A DNA stretch of 62,500 nt from Glandiceps talaboti (GCF_964340395.1 NC_135557.1:24954063-25016562), one strand, 5' to 3'; numbered from the stretch's first letter, positions 34,216 through 48,513 are shown. Numbers and translations: made by a program. Notes: a model not told the origin generated them from the letters alone.

Positions 34216-35480
34216 TATCTCCCTGGTAAATGTAATTTATATCACCTAAGATTATATGAGTTCATATATACCTGGGAAATATGTTATATATCACTTAGGA
34301 TTATATGTGCCATATCTATCTGGTAGATGTATTTTATATCACCTAAGATTATATGAGTTCATATCTACCTGGGAAATATATTATATATCACTTAAGATTA
34401 TATGTGCCATATCTATCTGGCAAATGTATTTTATATCACCTAAGATTATATGAATTCATATCTACCTGGGAAATATGTTATATATCACTTAAGATTATAT
34501 GTGCCATATCTATCTGGTAAATGTATTTTATATCACCTAAGATTATATGAGTTCATATCTACCTGGGAAATATGTTATATATCACTTGGGATTATATGTG
34601 CCATATCTATCTGGTAAATGTATTTTATATCACCTAAGATTATGTGAGTTCATATCTACCTGGGAAATATATTATATATCACTTAAGATTATATGTGCCA
34701 TATCTATCTGGCAAATGTATTTTATATCACCTAAGATTATATGAATTCATATCTACCTGGGAAATATGTTATATATCAGTTAGGATTATATGTGCCATAT
34801 CTATCTGGCAAATGTATTTTATATCACCTAAGTTTATATGATTTCATATCTACCTGGGAAATATGTTATATATCACTTGAGATTATATGTGCCATATCTA
34901 TCTGGCAAATGTATTTTATATCACCTAAGTTTCTATGATTTCATATCTACCTGGGAAATATGTTATATATCACTTGAGATTATATGTGCCATATCTATCT
35001 GGCAAATGTATTTTATATCACCTAAGTTTATATGATTTCATATCTACCTGGGAAATATGTTATATATCACTTAGGATTATATGTGCCATATCTATCTGGC
35101 AAATGTATTTTATATCACCTAAGTTTATATGATTTCATATCTACCTGGGAAATATGTTATATATCTCTTAAGATTATATGTGCCATATCTATCTGGTAGA
35201 TGTATTTTATATCACCTAAGATTATATGATTTCATATCTACCTGGGAAATATATTATATATCACTTAGGATTATATTTGCCATATCTATCTGGTAGATGT
35301 ATTATATATCACCTAAGATTATATGAATTCATATCTACCTGGGAAATATGTTATATATCACTTAAGATTATATGTGCCATATCTATCTGGCAAATGTATT
35401 TTATATCACCTAAGTTTATATGATTTCATATCTACCTGGGAAATATGTTATATATCACTTAAGATAAAATGATTTCTTAT
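34216..35480 (+). repeat. 97-bp satellite made of two alternating 48-49-bp monomers
   Basis: About 13 copies. Each contains a monomer with TACCTGGGAAATATGTTATA...GATTATATGTGCCAT and one with TATCTGGCAAATGTATTTTATA...GATTATATGAATTCAT. TACCTGGG recurs every 97 bp. The two monomers are clearly related, so a 48-bp unit duplicated, diverged and was then amplified as a dimer. Overlapping 65-codon frames repeat at the 97-bp step but shift frame each time, so they are artefacts. Confidence 0.95.
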
Positions 35481-36648
35481 CTGCCTGCGAAATGTATTAT
35501 ATAGAAGTCAGAAACAAATATAATTATTTAAAAAAACTCGCGACAATTACTAAGTTAGTCTTTGTATGATATGATATGAATAGGGTTCTGTTTGATAAAT
35601 AGCCGTAGGCTATTGTCTTTTTCAAATGATTGATCGGAGAGTGAGTATCCCTTGTTGCTATGATACCTGACTGTCTTGTATGTATGTTATAATTTATGTG
35701 GTTGTACATCTTGGTTTATCAGTGAACTAAATGAAATTTCAGAAACTGTCGTTATTTCCTGTAGTATTGTACCCAATTAATAAATTGTCCTGAAGAAGAT
35801 TTATTGAGAGATTAGTAAACGCATCATCACTAGGTGTGCAATCAACATATTATATTCTTCACTTAATAGGACATCATCTCGAATCTGAATCTCGCCAATT
35901 TGAAAATGTATAATTTATTTCCAAGGCATTTCTGCATAATATTCCTTATCTTTATTTCCTTTTTATGTTCAAAATTGATACTATACAACCATGACAAGCC
36001 TGTAAGAGTCTGAAGATCCTAAAATATGATATATCAAATAACGATATTTCAGATATTTTTGATAATACAATAGGCCCTTGATAATCATATAATTATGCCT
36101 ATTTTCCCAAATCTGTTAAAATGATAACAATCAGAGTATTACATTAACTTTACAAAGTATTATCATTATAATTTTAACAATAATTTGAAGTTGTGCTTGT
36201 GTTGAAAAGACAATAGTTACTTGAGAGAATCTTTGATTAAACAAACCACATTTTTAATGTACATTTTTATTTAAAAAACATCAGATATCTAATACAGTAA
36301 CCTGTAATGGTATTATAACGTCATACACTGGGATATTAAAATACATATGGAAAGCGAAGAGTTTCTTATAACATCTATTTTAATTTACTGATTAACCAGT
36401 GAAGATGTAAACATCGGATGATATTACAACATTTCTCTGAGAGACATTACTCCATATTGTCACAGGTTGCTTCTTTATTCAAATGCCAAATTTAGAACTG
36501 TAATACCGCTGAGCATTGTGTAACATAATTAGTCTAATCAAGTCAGTTCAAGGTATATACTCACCAATAATAGTGATTTGAACAGCAAAAACCTACGATA
36601 ATTGTAACGGCAAAATAACACACACACTATTGTAACAATATATTTGAC
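35481..36648. other. unique AT-rich DNA
   Basis: No feature recognised. Confidence 0.6.
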
Positions 36649-36649
36649 A

Positions 36650-36682
<33 letters not shown>

Positions 36683-36703
36683 GCGCGCGCGCACACACAC
36701 ACA
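36649..36703. repeat. (CA)n-(CG)n-(CA)n microsatellite
   Basis: Alternating purine-pyrimidine tract with about 12 bp of pure CG inside CA repeats. Such sequence is the classic Z-DNA former. Confidence 0.95.
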
Positions 36704-37513
36704 TATAACTCACAATAGTAACCTTTGCACTTATGATGACATTGGTCGAATTGTACAATAACCGGGAGTAATTTCATGATTTCATGACCTCGCTTCTGTC
36801 ACGTTCTTTCGTCTGTCCTTTAAGGCTAGGTGTGTGTGGGTGATTATCAGGAAGCAATGAGGAAGGACATATATAATTTGATGTCTCTTTTCTCCCTAGC
36901 TACTATTGTAGACCCGATTCAATGTATAGCTGTTAGCCAAATTATTACAATTTACTGTGTGTCAAAAACTGTTTCATAAATAGAGTTTGAGTACGAGGTA
37001 ATCTTACTAGTTTTGCAGCGGAGGCCAAAAAGAGATATATTTTTTGAGATACTGCAACCGAAATTTTGTTTTAGAATATTGCATGTGAAACATATAGCGA
37101 AGAAATGAAACATTATTGTCAACACAAGTTGTCCGAGTACGGGGCAATAAATCAGTGTGTCCCTTCAGCTTAACACATGAATAATGCATATTTAGCAGAT
37201 GCATATAAAAGCAACCTGCATGAGAATTATTACTAAAAATCGATTTCATCAAGGGAACTGATTTCCACCGACGTTTCAATTTTTATCACATTAATTGCAT
37301 TCAGAAAGGGGATGCTTCTACAATATTTATGATTGCCAAATGCAGCCTTAAGTAGTTTTGTCTGCATTTTTTCAGCCTCATTCAAAGATGATTTAGATAC
37401 ATGTACACAATTAATACCATATGTTAAAACTGGTCTAATTGCAGCATTCTACATGATTGTATTAAAACTAACATATTACTATTATAAAAACAATTGTATA
37501 TTTGGAAATATAA

Positions 37514-37516
<3 letters not shown>
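36704..37516. other. unique AT-rich DNA
   Basis: No gene recognised. Frames at 37007-37279 (minus) and 37333-37614 (plus, running into a TA tract) lack known motifs. Confidence 0.55.

Positions 37517-37570
<54 letters not shown>
37517..37570. repeat. (TA)n microsatellite
   Basis: 54 bp of TA. Confidence 0.97.
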
Positions 37571-37572
<2 letters not shown>

Positions 37573-37920
37573 AACTCTTCATTAAAGTCTCAAGAATACA
37601 TGATGGCAGTGTAAAACATTATTACAAATTAAGTTAGCGCGCATTTTGTAACACACATTGTGTCGGAAGACTCAGACCAACATTATGATTTGACATCGTC
37701 TCTTTTCCTTATCAATTCCTAACTCTTACTGCATGAATAGATCGCTGCCTTCAACTTTGACCAAATGCAATCACCAAGAGTGTACATTGCCAACACAGCC
37801 ACATTGTTTATGTTATGAAATTCATCATCCTTCTGTATATAATCCTTATCGTTCATGTACAGTATTCAGTATCTGCTGTTACTTCCAAACTAGAGTGACT
37901 ATAGGGTTTTAATACTTGTA
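37571..37920. other. unique DNA
   Basis: No feature recognised. Confidence 0.6.
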
Positions 37921-38158
37921 AACCCGCCATGTTGAATGTTGCATCATGGGAAATGTGATAATAAATACCAATCACTAAGTATTGTAAACAGTGTGGGTAC
38001 ATTGTTTGTAACCACAAATAATCAATTTTATAGTTACCCTGGCCATTATGGGAGGTTTATTTTATCGTAGCGCCAGATTAGGTATTACGATAACCACAGA
38101 TAATCCAATGTTAATTTGCGTCTGAGCATGCTCAGTCTGGATTGCAAATTGCCTATTA
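37921..38158 (+). mobile_element. dispersed repeat C, copy 2
   Basis: Second copy of the repeat at 13429-13663, about 24 kb away and in the same orientation. The 14-bp palindrome CTGAGCATGCTCAG is at 38122-38135. Flanking sequences differ between the copies, so this is a dispersed family rather than part of a larger duplication. Confidence 0.85.
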
Positions 38159-38355
38159 AGCAGTAATATATTTTTACGTCTCTCACAACGTTTTCGTTAC
38201 AAATTACGGTGATAACGCTTATTCATATAAAATGATACATATTAATATCATTGTTCAATAAAACATCATGGAAGACTAACACACAAACTTTTACTTGTGT
38301 TCACAGTGAGATAAAATGTAATATTTCATGCGCGTGCGCCTTCAGTGCCTCTATT

Positions 38356-38390
38356 TTGTCTTTGTTGTTTGTTGTTTATAACAAAGACAA
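38356..38390. repeat. 11-bp-stem hairpin
   Basis: TTGTCTTTGTT (38356-38366) and AACAAAGACAA (38380-38390) are exact inverses around a 13-base loop. Confidence 0.8.
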
Positions 38391-39072
38391 CATTATACCG
38401 CCCACGTGACACAATGTAATCATTCTGATTTGGTATTACCTCATGTACCTCACATTCATGATGTATAACTAATAACAATACACTATTCTCGCGAAGCCTC
38501 AAATGGTCTATTTGATTCTTAGATAAAATTCAACTGTAATTATCTGTTTTACTTTCTAAAGTCTAGATAGGTTCATTTAGTTCAGCTACATTCTTGGTCA
38601 TTGTATCATATTGAAACAAGACTCTACCCAGTATATGTTTACTCTAAATCGAACCATCTGCCACCTGCAGCAATAAGCAAGACTCTATATGATATTTCCC
38701 ATGATGAAAGTGTGTTCAAATCTGCAGCCCTTGCCTATACAGAAGCACTAAAATGTTGAGAGTATAAAGGTGGTATGACATAGATAAGTAAAGGTTGTGA
38801 AAAAAAGTAAGAAGAAATAATATATGAAGAAATATCACCTGGTTTATCGCGTCGTACCGTGAAATCGTCAAATCGAGTATCAGAAACCACTTCCTCTGCC
38901 TAATTGGCAGACATTTCCCAAAGGGCTCCAAGCTGCACACGGTATTCAAATGGGCCAATATGAAGGTGAGCGATGGCTACATGGGGAAACTGTCAGCTAT
39001 CATAAACGTCAACAATAAAAAGGTAATCGAACTCCCAAAGAAAGCAACACACACATATAGCTCGTAACTCCC
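38391..39072. other. unique DNA
   Basis: No feature recognised. Confidence 0.6.
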
Positions 39073-39145
39073 GTATGTATGTATGTATGTATGTATGTAT
39101 GTATGTATGTATGTATGTATGTATGTATGTATGTATGTATGAATG

Positions 39146-39176
<31 letters not shown>

Positions 39177-39488
39177 GTGTGTGTGTGTGTGTCTGTATGT
39201 ATGTATGTATGTATGTATGTATGTATGTATGTATGTATATATGTCTGTATGTATGTATGTATGTATGTATGTATGTATGTATGTATGTATGTATGTATGT
39301 ATGCATGCATGCATGCATGGATGGATGGATGGATGGATGGATGGATGTACGTACGTACGTACGTCTGTCTGTCTGTCTGTCTCTGTGTGTATGTGTGTGT
39401 GTATGTATGTATGTATGTATGTATGTATGTATGTATGTATGTATGTATGTATGTATGTATGTATGTATGCATGCATGTATGTATGTGT
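39073..39488. repeat. compound (TATG)n array
   Basis: TATG blocks with TGTG, TCTG, GCATG, GATG, TACG and TCTG sub-blocks. Long frames on both strands are periodic artefacts. Confidence 0.97.
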
Positions 39489-39643
39489 AAGTCCGTCTAT
39501 TCACCTCTATGTCTCAATTTGTATATGTTAGTGTGCATATGTAATAGAGTGTAAGACATGTAAATGCACGTCTCAGTCATAGCTTGGGTGTTTTCTGTAA
39601 GAAAATGAACGATATCAAGTTGGTGATCGTATGAATACATACA

Positions 39644-40440
<797 letters not shown>

Positions 40441-40496
<56 letters not shown>

Positions 40497-40497
40497 A

Positions 40498-40531
<34 letters not shown>

Positions 40532-40680
40532 CTTTCTCTCTGTGTCTCTCTTTATATCCATATATATGGATGAATGGATAGACAGACAGACATACAGACA
40601 GACATGCATACATACATACATACATACATACATACATACATACATACATACATACATACATACATACACACATACATACT
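40441..40680. repeat. (TATC)n ... (CATA)n compound microsatellite
   Basis: About 90 bp TATC, a CT-rich link, a short inverted ATATCCATATATATGGAT, CAGA repeats, then about 78 bp CATA. Confidence 0.95.
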
Positions 40681-42716
40681 TGGACATTTAGACAAATCAT
40701 ACAACAGTAGAAAGCTGACAAGGAGTATATAATATAGAATACGTGAAGATACATTCCCTTACTACAAACCACATTGTGCAGCTGATAAAGGGGTTACTAT
40801 TTTTAAAGTGATCTAATACTGAGATAATCAGCACACGTTCCCAAATATTTACAGACAGACAGATTGTTTCATTTATTGTTGTTTTACTTATGTTCGAGTG
40901 CATTTTATCAACATTTGTTATGTCATAAGTATGACACTTTTGCACAAAGGTGTATTTTTTGGAAGATTGGACGTTGGTTTACTATTATTGCATGAATCGT
41001 AAAATGTAATGAAGCAGTAGGATAATTAAAACATAAAAAGTGAATAATAGTCAGACATGGTATTCTCGATTATAACTTAATTAGTTTACAGTTTGGCCAG
41101 AGGGTGACTATTTCACCCCCTACGTGTTCAGTCATGTTATTTTAACAGTTGACAATAAAGTAAAAAACTATGATTTACAAAATTATATCCGGTTGTATTA
41201 AATCACTACGGCTGAAAATGTCTTATTAACTTACTCCGCGAATCGAATATCTTGACTTTCCTTGAGCAATTCAATTGAACACATAACATGAATAGTTGGC
41301 TTAGTGAGTTTATTTAAATGGCCAACATAGTTTATTAACTAATCAATTGCAAGGCTATTGCAATACATAGTCAATAGTAATCACCAGTAAGTACAAAAAC
41401 CATTTCCAAAGTAGGGCTTTACATGAGTGTGTATTAAATGCAAGTTTAAACTTAAACATGTTACATTCCATTTTTAAAACCGTGTGGAGTAATATGATTG
41501 CATTAATTATGTAATATTAAATGCTATTTGATGTAACACTAACTCAATTGAAACATTCAATACCACATTGAGGAAGCATGCATAGCGATAACCAATTGTC
41601 CCGTATTCAGATATCCAAACCTTATCCGCCAAATTAAATCTTGTACTTAGTCATTTGGAATTAATGGATGAAATCAGTCGTTAAGCGTCTTGTTTTCAAG
41701 CAAATCGAAAATGTTAAATTTTCCCACATAATTGAAGCAATGTTTGTTGGCCATATTGAACTGCACAATAGATTAATTTTGATGTTATTTTTACTTCTGC
41801 TAAAAATAAGTGTATAATGGCCCCTCATTATTTGCGCTACGAATGGATATATCTTTTCTTGAACAAAATAGCAGAACGTGATTTACTGAGTAACTCAAAA
41901 ACAGCGGTGCATGGAGACTCCATTCAAGTGTCTACTCCGTATGTTCTGGTGTAAGCTTTCTTTGAAAACCTTTGTCTTTTTACCATGATAATTACCACAA
42001 TCAAACAATGTTTTGCATAGTGCAGACTTTGTGGTATTAACCTGTAACCATTATTTTTTTTTTTAAATCTCTGGCATCGGTAATAAAAAAAATACGTGTC
42101 ATTAATGCAGGTGCTCATATGACTTACTTTAACATGAAATGGAACCACAAGACATTGATCATTCGTGGAGGTTAAGTATCTATTTCTATAGTTTAAGATT
42201 CTAAGATTCAGGTGTTATAACATATAACTCACAAATTGTAAAACATATAGACAGCGTTAAAGGGACTTTTCCTATGCTATCAGGGGCAAGTATTATTTTA
42301 AGGCTACAATCATTTACCAAGACCTCGACCTTCCAGATGAATTATAAAACGCAATCTATTTTGTGTATATTGAACTATTTGTACACTTTGTGTTATTTAC
42401 ATGTTATACATTACTTTCAAATCTTGACCAAATGTAATACGAATACACATGTATCACGTTGCTGTGTATACGTCACTTTTTATGAACGATGACCATATTT
42501 GGTGTAAAAATGCACCGTTTGTGCAGTACCAAAAAAGACACTGACACGTTTTTCAAGTAACCGCTTCACATATTCTCAACTGCAACCTTTTTGTTAGTAC
42601 CTTTATATTTATACCTAATTAAAGTTTATTCTAATGAAACAAATAAAAACATAAGTCAAAGTTACGTGTATGTTAGGGAAATATGTCTTCTATGAAAACT
42701 TTCATGTTAATGGAAA
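40681..42716. other. unique AT-rich DNA
   Basis: No gene recognised; frames are short and without motifs. Confidence 0.55.
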
Positions 42717-42805
42717 TTTAAAAGCAAACATTCCCAGATAAAATCAGGACAAATCAGGGATTTAAAAGCAAACATTCCCAGATAAAATCAGGACAAATCT
42801 GGGAT
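42717..42805. repeat. 44-bp tandem duplication
   Basis: AAAGCAAACATTCCCAGATA followed by AAATCAGGACAAATC repeats at 42721 and 42765, nearly identical. Confidence 0.93.
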
Positions 42806-45800
42806 ATGAACATAGACATTTTCATGCATAAATAATCGTCAAACATTACAAATTTCAACAAGTTTGCCAAATATTTTGGTAAATCCGTACAAGATTAGTA
42901 GGTATTAATAGTTTACTATGTTATTTAAACGATAACTCTATACGAAAAGTCATATTTGACCATGTCTTTCCACCCTGGTAAATCTTTAGCAGAGGATGTG
43001 TAAATGTGGTGAGTATGAGACAAGATGACAACTTTGACTTAATTTCCCCCTGTGATCTCTCCCATGGGGGGGGGGGGCTGTAAACAATGAAAAGTGTCAC
43101 TTCGTCTCGTACTACACCTTGACAGAGATGGTAGTTAGGTGGGTCAGGGGTAGGGTAAAGGTTGGGTAAAGGTTGGTAAATTGGACATTTTGTATAGTGT
43201 AACCATGTGTATTTTTAATTATAGAAATTGCATTTAACATCGTCTGATTAAAATTAAGGTCTGAAATACAACTAAATAAAAAATATCTATACCATTGAAT
43301 TGATGAATACATATCACTGAAATGACTAAAGTTATCAGCATTACAATCTATGCTATATAGATTCTGTTATAGTCGCTCTTAGCATGTATTGATCAAAACG
43401 AATACTGTGCATGAAAAAAAATTCTAATTTGTCTTTGCAAAATGGAATAGCTAAACCTTGATTAAATTACTTGGAAAATAAAAACGTATCCCCTGGCAAT
43501 GTAATGGTTAGCGTGTAATAATTATAAATACAGCCGCCGTGGATATTACATCAATCAAGAATTAACACTGATGTAAGAAATATATGAAAAATATTAATTA
43601 CTGAACGAATTTACTTTAATTTAATATCTTGATTAAATCTTACTCTGTAGGGAACATATAGTAATTAAAATGGATAATATCATATTTTCGCCATATGAGA
43701 ATCTTATGTTGAGCAAACAAATATTTTGTAAACGTCATTAAATTTTAATATAAAATGCATCGTTGTAATAAAACCGTACGGTACGCCATCATAAAGTGGA
43801 CACTGTCAGACTTTAGAGGAGTAGAAAATGAATGGGTGGCTGCGTGAATTATTCTCAAGATCAATCATGTAGCAGTAAAAAACTTATAAATATGATCAAA
43901 TCGTTAGCTAGGTACTAATCCTACGCCAACGAGATTAACGCGTTACAATTTTAACCTGAACGGAATCTTTCTTTGTAACCGATGTCATTCATTTCATCTC
44001 TTTTGGCTGTATGGAATTCGAAAGTAAATTAACACATATCCTACAGGTAGAATACGAAGACGCAATATAACTGAAAGACATGTTAAACGCACAGATTATC
44101 AAAGTACCATAACGGTAGACCATTGCATATATTGTAAACTTTGAAATAACACAACAAAATGTTTAAGATGAAGATACAGCTTTTATATTTTATATTTTAT
44201 ATTTTATAATTAAATACTCAAACAGATAGCAACATTCATTTTAAATGTGAAAACCAAAACTTGGATTTTTGATTAAATTCATTTGAAAGGACACGTTAAG
44301 AGGTCCGCGGCTTATAAACAACAAAGTATGCTTTGAAAGAAAACTATCCTATCATCTTCCTAAATAAAACGTGTCATCATTTCTGAAGGCTTGTTATTGC
44401 CATTACAACTAAACAAATCCGGTATTTGTCAAGCAGATGTCTTTAAATAAAAGGCGTTATATTCATTATAACCAAAATAACAATTTTGGGTATTAACTTT
44501 ACGGACCTAATTTATATATTAAATCCCAAACCCAGTTTCACAGGTTCTTAGCATTATCGACCGTAACGTTGATCTCACCTTTAAGTTTGTTGGTTTCTTC
44601 CTAATAATCAACATTATCGGCATATTCGCCGTTGCTAGGATGTATCTGCAATTCCCTTTGCCTAGCTACGCTTAACATATGTATTCATAAATGTATAAGT
44701 TCATTACTTCCATAATACATAATTCATAATACATTTTAATACTGGGATTCCTTACATACTTTTACCTCTATATCGTTGTTATGAAGAATAATGGCGCAGT
44801 GAAGCTCCATATTCGTTACTTAAGATTAAATTTCTTTCAACCGGCTCCGTATAATTTATTCCTTGATGTCATATTGTCCTTGTCGGTTTTAATTATTTCT
44901 CTACATTAATATAGACGAGATTTCAAAAATGTTGTATTACACAGGAATGCTAAAAGTCTTATACTATTTAAATAAATATTTTACATTTCCATATTATCAT
45001 GTATACAATGTAGTGTGAAATGTACACAATTCAAATATAATTCGAACACATAGACTATAGTTTTAACGCATACATATCACTACAACACTCATAGGACATC
45101 ACTCAAGGTATACGTAGTAAAGGAATGTACGTAAACATTTGGGTTCTGGGGTCATTTCATGATTTTATTATACAGTAATCTCGCTCATTTGAAATACTAA
45201 ATTAAAACTAACTTCACTTAATTGTTTTGTAACATGGCACAGTGCTACCTCATGGGTAATCATTAGATATACATATGGATGAGAGTATTCATTAATTTTG
45301 ATTGCGTACTAATTACCATCATATAAACATGAATATTTATTGTGAATATAATGTATATACGTGCCTAATACATTCGATGAAACAGCTTTGGGCCATTGCT
45401 AGGACAGTGACCCTGAAGCAAGTTTCATTGGCGTTTCTAGGCAATCGAAATGTATGTGGAAACATTAAATGCTTCCCTACAACCGACAGTTCATGACAAA
45501 ACCTCCATTTCCTGGCGTGGTATTCCTCGTTAGGTCATATTCAAGTGACTTTGATTGCCAACGTTTCAAATATTAATTAGAAAGTTAATACCAGAGAGTT
45601 CTTAACAACCTCTGTCACCATGAAGACCCATTTGCAATAAGTAGAATACCTGACATATAAATAGTATGTGGACATGGTGACTGCATTTGTCTGTCGCCAA
45701 GAATGATTTCTAAAAGATGATTGAAACTATGTTTTTTATGTCTCTGCATTATTATAGACATATGATTTCTCCTCGTTGAAAATGTTTGGATTCAATGAGC

Positions 45801-46291
45801 AGAATATCATGACTAGTCTACATCTTAAAGTGTTCTCTCAGACCAACGTTTGTTTGATTGTCTGATTAGTTGTTTCTTTAGCTATCGCAAACTTAGAGTA
45901 GCTAAACGACTTAATTAGGGGCCTACTTGATATGACTGCTGCGACGGTGATATTCTGGAAAGTAATGTACTTATCTTCACTATTTTATGCTTTACTTTTT
46001 GTTAGACAAAAATACAAATTATGAACACCGATATCCCAGACTTTTTATGGTTCCTTACTTTTCCATATCCTAATACTTGCTTGCTATCTACTATATATAA
46101 CCAATCGATATTTCCATCTCACCCACTCACCGTTCCCCTTTCCCCACCCCCTCACCAGCATCACATTATGTTTAATCGTGGAAGAATATAATTATGTTAC
46201 ATATACATCGCCTTATATATAAACAGAAAGTTTCATCTAAAGTTTGCTTACATCCTCAGGTAATACACGTTTTAATACATAAAAGTGTGTG
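42806..46291. other. unique AT-rich DNA, no gene seen
   Basis: Contains a G-run near 43067, a TTTTATA repeat near 44180-44210 and a C-rich pyrimidine stretch near 46118-46158. The frame at 45302-45496 has no motif. Confidence 0.55.
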
Positions 46292-46423
46292 ATGTTTTCT
46301 GCCGATTCTTCTACTAAGAAAATAGCTTTAGCTCCACAGTCACGAAATAGGAGCGAGATTCGTGCTAGGTCAAAGAGACTTCAGGGGAATGCGAAGCGGA
46401 CTTTCGATCTTTCAGATAATTAG
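46292..46423 (+). CDS. short basic open frame, possible exon
   Basis: A 43-codon ATG-to-TAG frame. It has a Ser/Asp start, KKIALAPQSRNRSEIRARSK in the middle and a basic tail ending in TFDLSDN. The spread of charged and polar residues is unusual for this AT-rich DNA, and codons such as CGA, CGG and AGG are used. A stop lies four codons upstream, so any longer protein would need splicing; the only nearby AG has a poor pyrimidine tract. No family recognised and no clear AATAAA follows. Chance remains a fair explanation. Confidence 0.18.
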   Translation: MFSADSSTKKIALAPQSRNRSEIRARSKRLQGNAKRTFDLSDN

Positions 46424-46521
46424 ATCATATATATTTGCTGTCTATATTTTAAGCTATGGTTAAATAATAACACATACCAGGGAAGGAAATATCACAATTT
46501 AGGTTCTGCACAATGGTTGGC

Positions 46522-46590
46522 ACTCTTTACCAAAATGTTGATGATGCCCAAGCCGAAGGCGGAGGCATCGTAAAAATGTTGGTAAAGAGT
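46522..46590 (+). ncRNA. pre-miRNA-like hairpin
   Basis: 27-base arms (46522-46548 and 46564-46590) around a 15-base loop pair with three mismatches and one G-U. The 5' arm begins ACTCTTTACCAAAATG and the 3' arm ends AATGTTGGTAAAGAGT. Size and small internal bulges fit an animal pre-miRNA. I do not recognise the mature sequence. A short foldback repeat would look the same, so this is a structural candidate only. Confidence 0.3.
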
Positions 46591-46978
46591 ACAAACCCGA
46601 GGACAGGCATTAAATCGTGGTATTGCCCGAGCGCATTCATTCATCCCGCCTTTCACGTCTTTATTTATCATCATTCGTCGAATAGTTTCCTTCTTATGGA
46701 GAATTTCCAAATTGCACTTGTACATAACCATTGAAATCAGGCATTAAATTGTGAGCTCGATAGACCTACAGCTCATTTGCAATTATTTATTTTCGATTTC
46801 TACAAGAAATAAAACGTTGCCTTACCTTAGTGACTTTGACATCACGAGCGCGTAACGTTGGACAGCATTGTCATGCCATGTGTTTCGTTTCTAACCAATG
46901 GTAAGAACACCGGCTTGCAATAACTTGTCTTGTACTTGAAATATGCGGGTGTTATTTTTAATGAATAAAATATATGTA
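46591..46978. other. unique DNA
   Basis: Because the hairpin is symmetrical, similar short peptides appear on both strands across it. No other feature. Confidence 0.55.
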
Positions 46979-47038
46979 GTTATGTATGTATGTATGTATG
47001 TATGTATGTATGTATGAATGTATGTATGTATGTATGTA

Positions 47039-47071
<33 letters not shown>

Positions 47072-47238
47072 ATGTATGTATGTATGTCTGTCTGTATGTA
47101 TGTATGTATGTATGTATGTATGTATGTATGTATGTATGTATGTATGTATGTATGTATGTATGTATGTGTGTGTGCGTTTGTTTGTATGTATGTATGTATG
47201 TATGTATGTATGTATGTATGTATGTATGTATGTCTGCA

Positions 47239-47280
<42 letters not shown>

Positions 47281-47305
47281 CCTGCCTGCCTACGTGCGTG
47301 TGTGT
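46979..47305. repeat. compound (TATG)n array
   Basis: TATG with TGTG, TCTG, TTTG and CCTG blocks, ending CGTGCGTGTGTG. Confidence 0.97.
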
Positions 47306-47903
47306 TAAGATGTTTCGGTATTGTTATTTCAATTTCAGTTTGGTACTTTAGGCGCCCTCATGTGACGCTTCTTTCAGAAATGACTGCAAGATACGCAACT
47401 AGAATATGTCGTATGAAAAGTTTAAAATAGTGCAATTGTATACTGTGAAATCAGAGTATTTAGATAATTCCTGTCATTAATATGTCTTCAAGTAATAGTG
47501 TTTCTTCACATTTAGCAGTCCAAGACATCAGTGAGCGGTATTTCAACATTGAATATGCGAGACATTATACTATAGTCAAGCACTCTGCTCTCCGATCTCA
47601 ATACATGACATATGCATATGATATGGCTTAATTATATTTCAGAAATAAATGAAAGGGGTTAGACTATTTTTTAGTTTTTCTGGGGTCAGGGAATATTAGT
47701 TGCTGCGAGTATGGTTGCAGCGAGAGTTGTTAAACAAAATATGGCATGGTCACGTCGTCGACATGGTTACGACGTGTTGTAGGCAAGCCGCCAATTTCTC
47801 AGGAAACCCTACGGAACCCCAACTCACAGGACGTCACTTCACAGAAGGTTCAAAAACCACTAACCTGTATTGCAGATAAACATTGATGGATGCACACACA
47901 GGT
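47306..47903. other. unique DNA
   Basis: No feature recognised. Confidence 0.6.
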
Positions 47904-48092
47904 GCATGTGAATATAGGCCTCGTGAATACCGACACCTTATATGCTTTTATGAATATAAAACCTGTATATGTCATACTGGGCAAGTGATACACCAGTTCT
48001 GTGTTCACCATGAATACATGTTATTGTGTACACGTCATACTGGGTACATGATGTACCAACCCTGTCTTCACCATAGATACAGGTTAATGGGT
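47904..48092 (+). repeat. 63-bp tandem repeat, open in frame
   Basis: Two clear 63-bp units (GTCATACTGGG at 47971 and 48034) and a more diverged one before them. As 63 is divisible by three, the plus frame 47883-48143 keeps a 21-residue repeat with a HHxYR/HHEY-like block and a conserved HTG. The minus strand is also open across it. Frames open on both strands weaken a coding claim; I annotate only the repeat. Confidence 0.75.
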
Positions 48093-48460
48093 ACTCTAAT
48101 GTTAATATCATTTCAGGGCAGTGTACAAACACGAGGTATGTAATGGGCCCCAGCAAGCAAATGTCTGTTCTGAGTTGTCGCCGACACGAGATAGATGTTC
48201 ATTACACAGTGACAGCCATGTGGTAGCTCCTCAGTATATCACCAACAATACAAATAATCTTACACCATCTTGATTACCCAGTGGGCTTTGTGCTGTAGAT
48301 ATATACATGTTAACCCCTTGACCCCGTGCAATGAGAATTTGACAAAGCAAGATGGCGACGTGGTTACATTTATTGGGAATCATTGGTATATGGCACTTGA
48401 GGATTATCATAAATAACTTGTGTTTATTCAGATATCCATGACTAACTAGAACACAATGAA
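48093..48460. other. unique DNA
   Basis: No feature recognised. Confidence 0.6.
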
Positions 48461-48462
48461 CT

Positions 48463-48493
<31 letters not shown>

Positions 48494-48513
48494 GCACACA
48501 CACACACGTACAC

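Noticed and set aside
34256-35423. Series of identical-length 65-codon frames
   Set aside because: They arise from the 97-bp satellite, whose length is not a multiple of three; each frame just restarts one unit later.
43067-43077. Homopolymer G or C runs (also near 15246, 53427 and 55727)
   Set aside because: Too short and simple to interpret; may be length errors in sequencing.
46492-46734. Similar peptides on both strands around 46.5 kb suggesting a gene
   Set aside because: Explained by the hairpin symmetry at 46522-46590.
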